Below are positions 24,827 through 34,653 of a stretch of 64,000 nucleotides of DNA, piece by piece. The number at the start of each line of letters is the position of its first letter. The stretch's first letter is position 1. The stretch is taken from NCBI RefSeq assembly GCF_000312485.1, contig NZ_HE997646.1:222896-286895 (forward strand), read 5' to 3'. The notes beneath the pieces are model-generated. The model saw only the letters and a list, made by a program, of their open reading frames with translations. It ran no database searches and was not told the DNA's origin. The stretch is from Yersinia massiliensis CCUG 53443 (lineage in GTDB: Bacteria > Pseudomonadota > Gammaproteobacteria > Enterobacterales > Enterobacteriaceae). A program made the position numbers and the translations under genes.

Positions 24827-25267
24827 ATGAGCATTAAGATTCGTCCATATCAGGAAAGTGACCGCCCTTTTCTGCGCACCTTATTTCTGGCATCACGGCG
24901 AGCTGCCTTTAGTTGGCTGGATAGTGAGCAGTTTCGTTTGGAAGATTTTGACCGTTCTACGCTAGGTGAAACAATTTTGGTCGCCATTGAGGGTGATAGG
25001 CTCGTGGGTTTCGCTTCAATTTTTATGCAGGAAAGCTTTCTGCATAACCTCTTTATTGATCCGCAGGCTCAGCATTTCGGGGCAGGCAAAGCCCTATTAC
25101 AAGCAGCACAAGCACTATTTACCAGCCACGGTTCACTCAAATGTCTGGCGAAAAACCAGCGAGCACTGGCGTTTTATCAAAAACAGGGATGGGTGGCAAT
25201 CGCTACCGGCAGGAGTAACGACGGCGACTACGTTTTAATGCATTGGCATAATGAAAAGCTCAAATAA
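24827..25267 (+). CDS. GNAT family N-acetyltransferase
   Basis: 146 residues with the GNAT fold: IRPYQESDRPFLRTLF at the N-terminus, LVGFASIFM as the central strand, then LFIDPQAQHFGAGKALLQAA (acetyl-CoA loop with HFGAGK, about residues 84-89) and NQRALAFYQKQGW near 117-129. The substrate is unknown; the size and the final KQGW / YVLMHW motif resemble small-molecule or YjaB-like acetyltransferases. It is monocistronic, diverging from the MarT-like gene. Confidence 0.85.
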   Translation: MSIKIRPYQESDRPFLRTLFLASRRAAFSWLDSEQFRLEDFDRSTLGETILVAIEGDRLVGFASIFMQESFLHNLFIDPQAQHFGAGKALLQAAQALFTSHGSLKCLAKNQRALAFYQKQGWVAIATGRSNDGDYVLMHWHNEKLK

Positions 25268-25640
25268 GCTTAAGGGATTTACCGTCAAACGTGGTCGGTA
25301 TGCAGGTATTGCACGATCTGTTCCTGACTACAACTGCCGCCCCCACGTGTGGATCAGACGTCATATTAAATCCCGTCCAACCGTCAATCTCCGCCCGTCG
25401 CATAGGATTTGCTGTCTTTCATTCCATGGTGATATTGCGTAGCGTATGGCATTCACCACAGTGACCTAACGCCTCAACAAAGCAAGCCCCTTGATTCCAT
25501 TGCGCATCTTTACTGCTATCAGGTTCGAAATGCTGCCCCTCAAATTCCAGAGCCATAAACTCCAGCGCTGATTGAATAGAGTAGCAAAGGTGATTTGGTG
25601 ACGTGGCAAATTAGGTGTGGATGATGCAATTAAGGGGAAA
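25268..25640 (-). pseudogene. Decayed c-type cytochrome gene (dehydrogenase subunit)
   Basis: Three adjoining minus-strand reading frames spell the C-terminal part of a membrane-dehydrogenase cytochrome c. The order is FNQRWSLWLWN, then after a frameshift FEPDSSKDAQWNQGACFVEA and LGHCGECHTLRN with the CxxCH heme site (25446-25460). An in-frame TGA follows at 25419-25421, then AEIDGWTGFNMTSDPHVG, another frameshift, and SQEQIVQYLHT. The order and motifs match gluconate- or alcohol-dehydrogenase cytochrome c subunits. At least two frameshifts, one stop and a missing N-terminus make it a remnant. Confidence 0.75.
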
Positions 25641-25717
25641 TCCTCTGCGAGAGCAGAGGTTGCGGTAACTAACAATTCTACATTGACGCACCAAAACTGT
25701 GGGTCGATATTAAGGAG

Positions 25718-26614
25718 TTAATGGCAGACTTGCATCAATTCGTTTTCACTCAGGCCTGTTGTTTTCATAACGATAGAGCGATCAACACCATTAGCCAGCA
25801 GAGAGTTGGCAATTTTCACTGCCATTTCTTTTGCACCTTCTAGGTGACCTTCTTGAATGCCTTCTTGTCTCAATTTTTGTGCAATCGTCATGAGTAGCTC
25901 CTTGTGCTGTGGCGAACGACAGGCCAGTTCCCAGATAAACGTTTTCGGGGCCGAATCCTCACCATTTTGTAGCATGTAATTTATCAATGAGATTAGCTGA
26001 TCTTTTGTAGTGTAACTGCTTGAGAGTAGCGTGACCAGTGGGTCCATCAGTTCAGAGATATCACGCTGACGTATGTGTTTTTGCAACAGTTCGAGCATGG
26101 CGATACTCCGATGAGTCATGATTTCATCATCAGGGATCACAGTCACATCAACTAATGGAAAGTCACCACCATACAACTTCCTCGCCAGAGTTGGTGTGTT
26201 AAACGCTTGCAGCCAGTTCATTGGATATGGATACGGCGTTGCCTGACCATGGTAAAACAAAATGGGAATAACCAGCGGTAGTTTGTCATTGCCAGCTTCA
26301 AGATGACGTTGCATAGCTGCGATGGCATAACGCATCAACCGAAAAGCCATATGCTTATCAGGTGAACTTTGATGTTCGATTAGGGCATAAATATATCCGT
26401 CCTGTGCCTGCGTTCTTAGCGAATAGAGGACGTCAGAGTAATAGGCACGTAAGTCATTTTCGATAAAACTGCTCGATTCTAATTGTAGAGTGTTTAAGTC
26501 ACAAATTTTCCGTAATTCAAGGGGTAAGTGAATCTCCAAAAAATCACGAGCAGTTTGTTGATGGGTCATAAATTGTTTAAAAATTGCATCATGAGGTGTC
26601 GGTGTCGTTTTCAT
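25718..26614 (-). CDS. Rpn family recombination-promoting nuclease / YhgA-like
   Basis: 298-residue member of the Rpn (YhgA-like) family, PD-(D/E)XK-type DNases reported in E. coli to promote RecA-independent recombination. It starts TPHDAIFKQFMTHQQTARDF as in RpnA. The catalytic core appears as DLRAYYSDVLYSL (Asp) and YALIEHQSSPD (Glu-x-Gln), residues about 54-86. PILFYHG follows, and the C-terminal part shows an EGxxEGxxEG-like charged helix. It is monocistronic between a dead cytochrome gene and guaA. Related genes are often mobile and multicopy. Confidence 0.88.
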   Translation of the reverse strand: MKTTPTPHDAIFKQFMTHQQTARDFLEIHLPLELRKICDLNTLQLESSSFIENDLRAYYSDVLYSLRTQAQDGYIYALIEHQSSPDKHMAFRLMRYAIAAMQRHLEAGNDKLPLVIPILFYHGQATPYPYPMNWLQAFNTPTLARKLYGGDFPLVDVTVIPDDEIMTHRSIAMLELLQKHIRQRDISELMDPLVTLLSSSYTTKDQLISLINYMLQNGEDSAPKTFIWELACRSPQHKELLMTIAQKLRQEGIQEGHLEGAKEMAVKIANSLLANGVDRSIVMKTTGLSENELMQVCH

Positions 26615-26790
26615 GAGCGCATAGTAGCACGATCAATTTATCACATTGAATATTAAAGATTATTTTCAGATTATCACTACAAATGGCCACTAAGACGTGT
26701 ATGTTACTCTAATGAAGTCGCTAAAAAATTCTGCTATTAGAAATGTGTACGTCTAACGAATTTCCTGCGGATACCAATTATTTGGCTAAG

Positions 26791-26820
26791 AAACAAAAAA
26801 ACCCGCAGTTACGCGGGTTT
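26791..26820 (-). terminator. Terminator of guaBA
   Basis: On the minus strand AAACCCGC, loop GTAACT, GCGGGTTT, followed by TTTTTTG: a perfect 8-bp stem 36 nt past the guaA stop. Confidence 0.9.
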
Positions 26821-26855
26821 AGAGGTATTTTACTGCTTTTCCGTGCAGGCTGAAA

Positions 26856-28433
26856 TCATTCCCACTCGATGGTCGCAGGGGGTTTTCCACTGATATCGTA
26901 AACGACACGTGAGATGCCATTCACTTCATTGATGATACGGTTCGAAACGCGGCCTAAGAAGTCATAAGGCAGGTGCGCCCAATGAGCTGTCATAAAATCA
27001 ATGGTTTCAACCGCGCGCAGCGAGACAACCCAATCATATTTGCGGCCATCACCCATCACGCCGACAGAACGAACAGGTAGGAACACGGTAAAGGCTTGGC
27101 TGACTTTATTGTACAGATCCGCTTTGTGCAGCTCTTCGATAAAGATGGCGTCAGCGCGGCGCAGTAAATCACAATACTCTTTTTTCACTTCGCCAAGGAC
27201 ACGGACACCTAAGCCAGGACCTGGGAATGGATGACGGTACAGCATGTCATACGGCAAGCCCAATTCCAGACCGATTTTGCGCACTTCATCTTTAAACAAT
27301 TCTTTCAGTGGCTCTACCAGCCCAAGTTTCATTTCTTTCGGCAAGCCGCCCACATTGTGGTGCGATTTGATCACATGTGCTTTACCGGTAGCGGATGCAG
27401 CTGATTCAATCACGTCTGGATAAATCGTCCCCTGCGCCAACCACTTAACTTGATCTTGCTTGCAAGCTTCTTCGTCGAAAAGCTCAACAAATACGCGACC
27501 AATAATTTTGCGTTTTGCTTCAGGCTCGTCCACACCCGCCAGGGCGGCAAGGAAACGATCTTCTGCTGCAACATGGACAATATTTAGGCCGAATTTATCG
27601 CCGAACATTTCCAGCACTTGATCCGCTTCGTTTAAGCGCAGCAAGCCGTTATCGACAAACACACAAGTCAGACGCTTACCAATCGCGCGATGCAGCAGCA
27701 TTGCGGTCACGGATGAATCAACACCGCCGGACAAGCCGAGGATCACGTGATCTTCACCGATTTGTTCACGCAAGCGGACAATCGCATCTTCGATAATCGT
27801 TGCCGGCGTCCACAGTGCTTCGCAGGCACAGATATCGAGAACAAAGCGCTCAAGCAGACGTTGACCTTGCTTGGTGTGCGTCACTTCTGGGTGGAACTGC
27901 ACGCCATAAAAATGCTTTTCTTCGTTGGCCATAATGGCAAACGGACAAGTATCAGTACTGGCAACTGTCACGAAATCGGATGGAATAGCAGTGACTTTAT
28001 CGCCATGGCTCATCCACACATCGAGAACAGCTTCACCGGCCGGATTGATGGCATCTTTAATATCACGGATAAGTGCACTATCCGTTTTAATTTCAACCTG
28101 CGCATAACCAAATTCACGCTGATTTGACCCTTCAACTTTACCACCCAACTGCATGGCCATGGTTTGCATGCCGTAACACACACCCAATACTGGCACACCC
28201 GCAGTGAACACATAATCAGGCGCTCGTGGGCTGTCATGCTCTGTGGTGCTTTCAGGGCCGCCGGAAAGGATAATACCGCTTGGATTAAAGTCACGGATTT
28301 GGGCTTCGGTCACGTCCCACGCCCATAATTCACAATAGACACCAATTTCACGAACGCGGCGCGCCACCAGTTGGGTGTATTGCGAGCCGAAATCAAGAAT
28401 AAGAATGCGATGTTTATGGATATTTTTTGTCAT
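26856..28433 (-). CDS. guaA: GMP synthase (glutamine-hydrolysing)
   Basis: Converts XMP to GMP using ATP and glutamine. The class I amidotransferase domain (residues 1-200) has the nucleophile in GVCYGMQTM near residue 86 and the His/Glu pair in FHPEVTHT near 181. The ATP pyrophosphatase domain carries [16 protein letters not shown] near 235. The C-terminal dimerisation domain ends KPPATIEWE. At 525 residues it equals E. coli GuaA. It is second in the guaBA operon, 139 nt after guaB. Confidence 0.98.
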   Translation of the reverse strand: MTKNIHKHRILILDFGSQYTQLVARRVREIGVYCELWAWDVTEAQIRDFNPSGIILSGGPESTTEHDSPRAPDYVFTAGVPVLGVCYGMQTMAMQLGGKVEGSNQREFGYAQVEIKTDSALIRDIKDAINPAGEAVLDVWMSHGDKVTAIPSDFVTVASTDTCPFAIMANEEKHFYGVQFHPEVTHTKQGQRLLERFVLDICACEALWTPATIIEDAIVRLREQIGEDHVILGLSGGVDSSVTAMLLHRAIGKRLTCVFVDNGLLRLNEADQVLEMFGDKFGLNIVHVAAEDRFLAALAGVDEPEAKRKIIGRVFVELFDEEACKQDQVKWLAQGTIYPDVIESAASATGKAHVIKSHHNVGGLPKEMKLGLVEPLKELFKDEVRKIGLELGLPYDMLYRHPFPGPGLGVRVLGEVKKEYCDLLRRADAIFIEELHKADLYNKVSQAFTVFLPVRSVGVMGDGRKYDWVVSLRAVETIDFMTAHWAHLPYDFLGRVSNRIINEVNGISRVVYDISGKPPATIEWE

Positions 28434-28572
28434 GTGCGGCGTATTCCAAGGGTTTTTAATAAAAATAAATAACTAAAAGCATTCCCGTCGGCGGGACCAA
28501 GAAGTGAATTGACGACCGCTGTATAGCATGCACAGCGGACGAAAATCAAACTCACCGGTTCCACCTAAGGCA

Positions 28573-30036
28573 TTAGCCCATGCGGTAGTTCGGTGACTCT
28601 TTGGTAATGGTCACATCATGCACATGGCTTTCTTGAATACCTGCGCCACTGATACGAACAAACTCAGCTTTGGTACGCAATTCATTGATGGTGCCACAGC
28701 CAGTCAGCCCCATACATGAACGCAGGCCACCCATTTGTTGATGCACAATCTCTTTAAGCAGACCTTTGTAAGCCACACGCCCTTCAATGCCTTCTGGCAC
28801 TAATTTATCGGCAGCATTATCGGTCTGGAAGTAACGGTCTGAAGAGCCTTTGGACATCGCGCCCAGTGACCCCATACCACGGTAAGATTTAAACGAGCGG
28901 CCTTGATACAGTTCGATTTCGCCTGGAGACTCTTCTGTGCCCGCCAACATAGATCCGACCATGACACATGCCGCGCCAGCCGCGATGGCTTTCGCAATAT
29001 CACCAGAGAAACGAATGCCGCCATCAGCGATCACCGGAATACCGGTGCCTTCCAAAGCTTCAACTGCATCGGCAATCGCTGTGATCTGCGGCACACCAAC
29101 ACCGGTAACAATACGAGTAGTACAGATAGAACCAGGGCCGATACCCACTTTAACAGCACTCACGCCAGCATCAGCCAGAGCCTTCGCACCGGCACCTGTT
29201 GCAACGTTACCGCCGACGATTTGCAGATTTGGATATTTAGCTCGCGTTTCACGAATGCGCTGTAACACGCCTTCAGAGTGACCATGAGATGAGTCAATCA
29301 GCAAGACATCCACACCCGCAGCCACTAAAGCATCTACACGCTCTTCGTTACCTGCACCAGCCCCGACAGCAGCGCCAACACGTAAGCGGCCATGTTCGTC
29401 TTTACAGGCGTTTGGCTTGCGTTCTGCTTTTTGGAAGTCTTTCACGGTGATCATGCCGCGCAAGTGGAAGCTATCATCAACTACCAACGCTTTTTCTACA
29501 CGTTTTTCATGCATTTTTTGCAGCACAACTTCGCGCGCTTCGCCTTCCTTGACGGTAACCAGCCGCTCTTTTGGTGTCATCACCGCTGTCACGGGTTGAT
29601 CCAAATCGGTGACGAAACGAACGTCACGGCCAGTGATGATCCCAACCAACTCATAATCTTCGGTCACGACCGGATAACCGGCGAAGCCATTACGGGCTGT
29701 CAGTTCCTTAACTTGGCGTAGAGTCGTCGTTGGTGTCACTGTCTGTGGTTCGGTCACAACACCACTTTCGTGCTTTTTGACCCGGCTAACTTCTTCAGCT
29801 TGGCGCTCAATGGACATATTTTTGTGGATGAAACCTAAACCGCCTTCTTGTGCCAATGCAATGGCCAAACGAGCTTCGGTAACGGTATCCATGGCTGCAG
29901 AGAGCATAGGAATATTTAGGCGGATAGTTGCAGTCAGTTGAGTGCCAAGTTCCGCCGTATTAGGCAGTACTGTGGAGTGGGCTGGAACCAAGAGGACGTC
30001 GTCAAACGTTAGAGCTTCTTTCGCGATACGTAGCAT
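28573..30036 (-). CDS. guaB: Inosine-5'-monophosphate dehydrogenase
   Basis: Oxidises IMP to XMP with NAD, the committed step to guanine nucleotides. The TIM barrel is interrupted by two CBS domains (about residues 92-205). The catalytic cysteine lies in [11 protein letters not shown] near 298-308, and the flap begins [16 protein letters not shown] 30036 gives [16 protein letters not shown] and 487 residues, close to E. coli; the upstream TTG is not used. A PurR-like box lies in the divergent promoter region shared with xseA. Confidence 0.98.
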   Translation of the reverse strand: MLRIAKEALTFDDVLLVPAHSTVLPNTAELGTQLTATIRLNIPMLSAAMDTVTEARLAIALAQEGGLGFIHKNMSIERQAEEVSRVKKHESGVVTEPQTVTPTTTLRQVKELTARNGFAGYPVVTEDYELVGIITGRDVRFVTDLDQPVTAVMTPKERLVTVKEGEAREVVLQKMHEKRVEKALVVDDSFHLRGMITVKDFQKAERKPNACKDEHGRLRVGAAVGAGAGNEERVDALVAAGVDVLLIDSSHGHSEGVLQRIRETRAKYPNLQIVGGNVATGAGAKALADAGVSAVKVGIGPGSICTTRIVTGVGVPQITAIADAVEALEGTGIPVIADGGIRFSGDIAKAIAAGAACVMVGSMLAGTEESPGEIELYQGRSFKSYRGMGSLGAMSKGSSDRYFQTDNAADKLVPEGIEGRVAYKGLLKEIVHQQMGGLRSCMGLTGCGTINELRTKAEFVRISGAGIQESHVHDVTITKESPNYRMG

Positions 30037-30096
30037 GGGCAATATCTCACCAAGGTGAATGTGAAAAGATAAAATATTGCCGTGGCATTCTACAGA

Positions 30097-30112
30097 GCGT
30101 AACCGTTTGCCT
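30097..30112. promoter_or_regulatory. PurR-like operator for guaBA
   Basis: On the minus strand AGGCAAACGGTTACGC matches the PurR consensus ACGCAAACGTTTGCGT at 12 of 16 positions, 61 bp upstream of the guaB start. PurR control of guaBA is established in E. coli. Confidence 0.6.
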
Positions 30113-30204
30113 CCAGTACTTTTTCAGAATATTTCTTGCCAACCGGTTTCAGGTAGGTAATATCGATCAATTAAGTGCTTGTTTTAAAATTTGATCTAGG
30201 TCAC

Positions 30205-31584
30205 ATGTCACAATCTTCTGCCTCAACAATTTTTACCGTCAGCCGCCTAAATCAGACGGTGCGACAACTGCTGGAAATGGAAATGGGCCAGATTTGGCTC
30301 ACCGCTGAGATTTCTAATTTCTCTCAGCCCTCTTCCGGCCACTGGTATTTCACCCTAAAAGATGATCGGGCGCAGGTGCGTTGTGCGATGTTTCGCAATA
30401 CCAACCGCCGTACCACTTTTCGGCCACAGAATGGTCAACAAGTTTTGGTCAGGGCATCGATTACGCTTTATGAACCCCGTGGTGACTATCAGTTAATTGC
30501 CGAAAGCATGCAGCCTGCCGGTGACGGATTGCTGCAACAACAATTTGAGCAGTTGAAGCAAAAATTGGCCGCAGAAGGGCTATTTGAACCAAGCACTAAG
30601 CAACCCCTTCCCAGCCCCGCCAAACAAGTCGGGGTCATTACCTCATCCAGTGGCGCGGCGTTACACGACGTGTTGCAAGTGTTGCAACGCCGTGACCCTT
30701 CGCTACCGGTGATTATTTACCCAACGGCGGTACAAGGTGCTGATGCGCCAATGCAGATAGTCCGCGCCATTCAACTCGCTAACCTGCGGGCCGAATGCGA
30801 TGTATTGATTGTCGGGCGTGGCGGTGGTTCGTTGGAAGATTTATGGAGTTTTAACGACGAGCGAGTTGCTCGCGCCATTTTTAGCAGCCGAATTCCCATT
30901 GTCAGCGCAGTCGGCCATGAAACCGATGTCACTATCGCTGATTTTGTTGCCGACTTACGCGCCCCAACCCCTTCTGCCGCAGCAGAGTTAGTCAGCCGTA
31001 ACCAGCTGGAACTGGTCAGGCAAATACAGGGGCAGCAACAAAGAATGGAAATGGCGATGGATTACTATCTGGCACAACGTAGCCAGCAATTCACTCGACT
31101 TGAACATCGCTTGCAGCAGCAACATCCACATTTGCGTCTGGCACGCCAGCAAACCCTGCTGTTGAAACTACAACGTCGTTTAGCAGAGAGTGCGCAGACA
31201 CAAATTCGCGTATTGGGGAAGCGTACCGAACGGCTCCAGCAACGTTTGGTTCAAGCTCAACCGCAAGGGCAAATTCACCGTTATAGCCAGCGAGTACAAC
31301 AACAGGAATACCGTTTGCGTCAAGCATTGGAGCGCCAACTCAATGACTACCGCCAGCGCTTTGGTATCGCCTGTTCGCAACTGGAAACGGTCAGCCCATT
31401 GGCGACGTTGGCTCGTGGCTACAGCGTGACACAAACCCCTGCGGGCGCACTTCTCAAGACCACCAAGCAAGTTCATGCCGGCGATAAGCTAACCACCCGT
31501 CTACAGGATGGTTGGGTGGAAAGTGAAATCACTCAAATCAAGGTGGCGAAGAAGCCCCGCCAGCGTAAAACAACTGAAAATTAG
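30205..31584 (+). CDS. xseA: Exodeoxyribonuclease VII large subunit
   Basis: Catalytic subunit of ExoVII, a single-strand nuclease acting from both ends together with XseB. The N-terminal OB domain ([20 protein letters not shown], residues 10-29) and the nuclease core with [34 protein letters not shown] and [20 protein letters not shown] are followed by long coiled coils. ATG 30205 has AGG five bases upstream and gives 459 residues (E. coli 456); the upstream frame is ignored. It is divergent from guaB as in E. coli. Confidence 0.97.
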   Translation: MSQSSASTIFTVSRLNQTVRQLLEMEMGQIWLTAEISNFSQPSSGHWYFTLKDDRAQVRCAMFRNTNRRTTFRPQNGQQVLVRASITLYEPRGDYQLIAESMQPAGDGLLQQQFEQLKQKLAAEGLFEPSTKQPLPSPAKQVGVITSSSGAALHDVLQVLQRRDPSLPVIIYPTAVQGADAPMQIVRAIQLANLRAECDVLIVGRGGGSLEDLWSFNDERVARAIFSSRIPIVSAVGHETDVTIADFVADLRAPTPSAAAELVSRNQLELVRQIQGQQQRMEMAMDYYLAQRSQQFTRLEHRLQQQHPHLRLARQQTLLLKLQRRLAESAQTQIRVLGKRTERLQQRLVQAQPQGQIHRYSQRVQQQEYRLRQALERQLNDYRQRFGIACSQLETVSPLATLARGYSVTQTPAGALLKTTKQVHAGDKLTTRLQDGWVESEITQIKVAKKPRQRKTTEN

Positions 31585-31612
31585 CGCCGTTCATTAACTT
31601 ATCGCTATGCCA

Positions 31613-31840
31613 TTAGGCCGTTGGCAGATAACTAAATCGCACGCGGCTTTTCGAAACCAGCCCATGGCCCTGCTGGCAAAAATAATCTACTGCACCGCAG
31701 GCTTTCAGCACTTGCAGAGGCTTGCCGCATTCAGGGCACTCGGCCTGCTGCTGATAGTTGCCCTGGCAGTGACTGCAATGGAAGTGACCACTGACTTCAC
31801 CCATCACTTTTTGGCAAACCGGACATAACGCTTCCATCAT
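31613..31840 (-). CDS. yfgJ: Zinc-ribbon protein YfgJ
   Basis: Small protein (75 residues) of the YfgJ family, function unknown. Two zinc-binding knuckles are visible: CPVCQK with CSHC, and CPECGK with CQQGH, about residues 6-59. The segment PLQVLKACGAVDYFCQ is nearly identical to E. coli YfgJ. AGGAG precedes two consecutive ATG codons, and the second may be used. It lies downstream of an AEC transporter gene on the same strand. Confidence 0.88.
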   Translation of the reverse strand: MMEALCPVCQKVMGEVSGHFHCSHCQGNYQQQAECPECGKPLQVLKACGAVDYFCQQGHGLVSKSRVRFSYLPTA

Positions 31841-31866
31841 TTCGCTCCTGCACTTGCATTAAAAAA

Positions 31867-32823
31867 TCACATCACACCCATCGACCGTAAGAAATAAATC
31901 CCCAGTGCCGTGGTGAAGAAAGATCCGACAGTCGTCAGCGCAATGATATTCGCGGCTAAGGTGGCGTTGCCTCCCATTGCACGCGTCATAACATAACTAC
32001 CCGCGGCGGTTGGCGTGGCAGAAAAGAGGAAAATAATCCCAAGCGTCGCCCCGCGAAAGCCCATCAGTATGCCGCCAAACGTCATCAAAAAAGGGACTAC
32101 GAATAATTTGGCTACCGAAGATAATGCCGCCACGTTAGACGAACGGAACATTGCCTGCCAATCGAGGCTCGCCCCTGTACATAACAGAGCCAATGGGAGG
32201 GCTAATGCAGAAATATAGCCACCTGTCTGCACAATCACTGTTGGGATCGGTAATCGAGTCTGAGCATAGGCCAAGCCGCATAATAGCCCAATGATCAAAG
32301 GATTAGTGACGATGCTACGCAGCAAGGATAGTTTGCTAATTTTGCCACCCTGCCCCGACTGTAGGCTGCGGGTGAGCGTTATCACCGATAACATATTAAA
32401 CAATATCACCGTGACCGTGAGATACATTGACCCCAGAGCAACACCTTCGGCGCCATAGGCTGTCATCGCGAAAGCCAAGCCGACAATGGCAGTATTCGCC
32501 CGAAAACCACCCTGCACGAAAACCCCGCGCTCTTTTGGGTCTTTGACTAACCATTTGGCCGAGAATTCAAGCAGTAGGAAGGTCAGCAGGGTTCCAATTG
32601 CGCCGTAGATAACCAATGGCAGGTTATCCATCAGGCTGACATTATTGGTGGCGATACTGAAAAACAGCAGGCAAGGGAGGGCGAGATTGAAAACCAAACG
32701 CGTTGCGCCATCACAGAAACGGTCATCCAACAGACCACCGCGCCGCAACAGCATACCGAGTAACATCATCAGTAGGTTCGGCACTGTGACACCGAATGCA
32801 AAACTCCACGTTTCCCAAGACAT
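31867..32823 (-). CDS. AEC (auxin efflux carrier) family transporter
   Basis: Inner-membrane carrier of 318 residues with about ten hydrophobic segments arranged in two halves (five plus five), as in AEC / malonate and malate transporters (YfdV, MdcF). Characteristic stretches are GVTVPNLLMMLLGMLLRRGG at the start, GGFRANTAIVGLAFAMTAYG near residue 105 and SVAKLFVVPFLMTFGGILMG near 231. The substrate cannot be predicted. The gene is inserted between yfgJ and der and may be cotranscribed with yfgJ (26 nt apart). Confidence 0.88.
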   Translation of the reverse strand: MSWETWSFAFGVTVPNLLMMLLGMLLRRGGLLDDRFCDGATRLVFNLALPCLLFFSIATNNVSLMDNLPLVIYGAIGTLLTFLLLEFSAKWLVKDPKERGVFVQGGFRANTAIVGLAFAMTAYGAEGVALGSMYLTVTVILFNMLSVITLTRSLQSGQGGKISKLSLLRSIVTNPLIIGLLCGLAYAQTRLPIPTVIVQTGGYISALALPLALLCTGASLDWQAMFRSSNVAALSSVAKLFVVPFLMTFGGILMGFRGATLGIIFLFSATPTAAGSYVMTRAMGGNATLAANIIALTTVGSFFTTALGIYFLRSMGVM

Positions 32824-32916
32824 CGTTGGCTCTCAACTCCTTTTGCTTACCGTGACACAATCTAAGTTTGGGACTAGCCCATGCTGATGATAAAAGGCAT
32901 AACGCTAAATAGACAA

Positions 32917-32939
32917 AAAGCGCGGAACATCCGCGCTTT
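32917..32939 (-). terminator. Terminator downstream of der
   Basis: Stem AAAGCGCGG / CCGCGCTTT with loop ATGTT on the minus strand, followed by TTTTTGTC; it lies 8 nt past the der stop. The symmetric T tract is short on the other strand. Confidence 0.85.
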
Positions 32940-32946
32940 ACTGTCG

Positions 32947-34434
32947 TTACTTGCCTTTTTTCAGGTGCGACATTAACCGTTTACGCTTACGCATTTGATT
33001 CGGCGTTAAGGTATTGCGCTTGCCCGCAAACGGGTTCTCACCCTCTTTAAACTGAATACGAATTGGCGTACCCATCACTTTCAGTGAACGGCGGAAGTAA
33101 TTCATCAGGTAGCGTTTGTAAGAATCAGCCAGATCCGTCACCTGATTACCGTGGATAACCACTATCGGTGGGTTATAACCCCCCGCATGAGCATATTTCA
33201 GCTTAACGCGGCGACCACGAACCAAAGGTGGCTGATGGTCTTCTTCCGCCATTTGCATAATACGGGTCAGTAATGAAGTCCCGACTCGCTTAGTCGAACA
33301 GTCATAAGCTTCTTGGATGGATTCAAACAGGTTGCCAACGCCGCTGCCGTGTAATGCAGAAATAAAGTGAATACGGGCAAAGTCAACAAAGCCAAGACGC
33401 AGGTCCAGCATATCTTTCACTTGCGTACGCGCTTCTTCTGTCATGCCATCCCATTTATTGACCGCAATAACAAGTGAGCGCCCACTATTGAGAATGAAAC
33501 CTAGCAACGACAGATCCTGATCTGAAATACCATCACGGGCATCAATAACCAGCAACACTACGTTGGAATCTTCGATGGCCTGCAAGGTTTTGATAACCGA
33601 GAATTTCTCAACAGTTTCAGTGACTTTACCGCGTTTGCGCACGCCAGCAGTATCAATCAAGACATATTCACGTTCATCACGTGTCATCGGGATGTAAATA
33701 CTGTCACGGGTGGTACCCGGCAAGTCATACACCACCACACGGTCTTCACCGAGGATACGGTTAGTTAGTGTGGACTTACCTACATTAGGGCGCCCAACAA
33801 TAGCCAGTTTGATTGGCAGACTGCGCGGATCGAAATCATCCTCTTCGTCGTCTTCAGGAATTTCGTCTTCATCCGCTTCCTGCGCAGCCCAATAAGCCGC
33901 GTTTGCCTCTTCATCGGTCAACTCAACTTCAGGCTCTTCGGCGTCAATGTATGGCGCCATGACATCTTCAATCAGTTGAGTCACGCCACGGCCATGGGAA
34001 GCTGCAATCGCATGCACTTCACCCAAGCCTAATGAATAGAAATCAGCGGTGGCTGTATCTGGGTCAATACCATCAGTCTTGTTAGCAACCAGAAAAGTGG
34101 CTTTCTCACGGCTACGCAAATGCTGGACGATACCCTGATCCGCAGGCATCAGCCCTGCACGAGCATCAACCATAAACAGCACAATATCAGCCTCTTCAAT
34201 CGCTAATAACGATTGGCCGGCCATTTTGGTTTCTACACCGTCTTCTGTGCCATCAATACCACCGGTATCGATAACAATAAATTCATGCCCTTCGACTTCG
34301 GCACGACCATATTTGCGGTCACGCGTGAGTCCGGGAAAGTCCGCAACTAACGCATCACGGGTGTGCGTTAAGCGGTTAAATAAAGTGGATTTACCCACAT
34401 TCGGGCGCCCGACCAGCGCGATGATAGGTATCAT
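32947..34434 (-). CDS. der: Ribosome assembly GTPase Der (EngA)
   Basis: Essential double-GTPase for 50S subunit maturation. The first G domain has [12 protein letters not shown] at residues 8-19 and DTGG near 56-59. A very acidic linker ([17 protein letters not shown], about residues 186-202) leads to the second G domain with [12 protein letters not shown] near 216 and NKWDG near 321-325. The KH-like C-terminus ends [16 protein letters not shown]-like. At 495 residues it is near the E. coli length of 490. It is the last gene of the hisS-yfgM-bamB-der run. Confidence 0.97.
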   Translation of the reverse strand: MIPIIALVGRPNVGKSTLFNRLTHTRDALVADFPGLTRDRKYGRAEVEGHEFIVIDTGGIDGTEDGVETKMAGQSLLAIEEADIVLFMVDARAGLMPADQGIVQHLRSREKATFLVANKTDGIDPDTATADFYSLGLGEVHAIAASHGRGVTQLIEDVMAPYIDAEEPEVELTDEEANAAYWAAQEADEDEIPEDDEEDDFDPRSLPIKLAIVGRPNVGKSTLTNRILGEDRVVVYDLPGTTRDSIYIPMTRDEREYVLIDTAGVRKRGKVTETVEKFSVIKTLQAIEDSNVVLLVIDARDGISDQDLSLLGFILNSGRSLVIAVNKWDGMTEEARTQVKDMLDLRLGFVDFARIHFISALHGSGVGNLFESIQEAYDCSTKRVGTSLLTRIMQMAEEDHQPPLVRGRRVKLKYAHAGGYNPPIVVIHGNQVTDLADSYKRYLMNYFRRSLKVMGTPIRIQFKEGENPFAGKRNTLTPNQMRKRKRLMSHLKKGK

Positions 34435-34514
34435 TGTTGAAGCCTCATTACTTAATTTTCAAAGCGTTACCGCGCTGAACAAAACCTTCAACAGCACAGT
34501 TTATAGAATACAAA

Positions 34515-34537
34515 CGGCCCCTGATCATCAGGAGCCG
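34515..34537 (-). terminator. Possible terminator between bamB and der
   Basis: CGGCTCCTGAT paired with ATCAGGGGCCG on the minus strand (one wobble), followed by TTTGTATTC. The T tract is modest, so it may attenuate rather than end transcription into der. Confidence 0.5.
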
Positions 34538-34541
34538 CTTT

Positions 34542-34626
34542 GAATCCTTCGTCCTCGACGTTACAACGGTTTAGCGGCATTCATTCATTTGCTGCTTTGC
34601 TGTAACGCCAATGAATTCGGGTATTG
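34542..34626 (-). repeat. ERIC element with internal deletion
   Basis: On the minus strand AATACCCGAATTCATTGGCG leads to GCAGCAAATGAATGAAT, then directly to GCCGCTAAACC and GTCGAGGACGAAGGATT. These are the left and right ends of the ERIC units seen at 8.2 and 12.3 kb, without the central hairpin. It lies between bamB and der. Confidence 0.7.
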
Positions 34627-34653
34627 GCCTGTTAAACAGGCTCTGAATCATAA

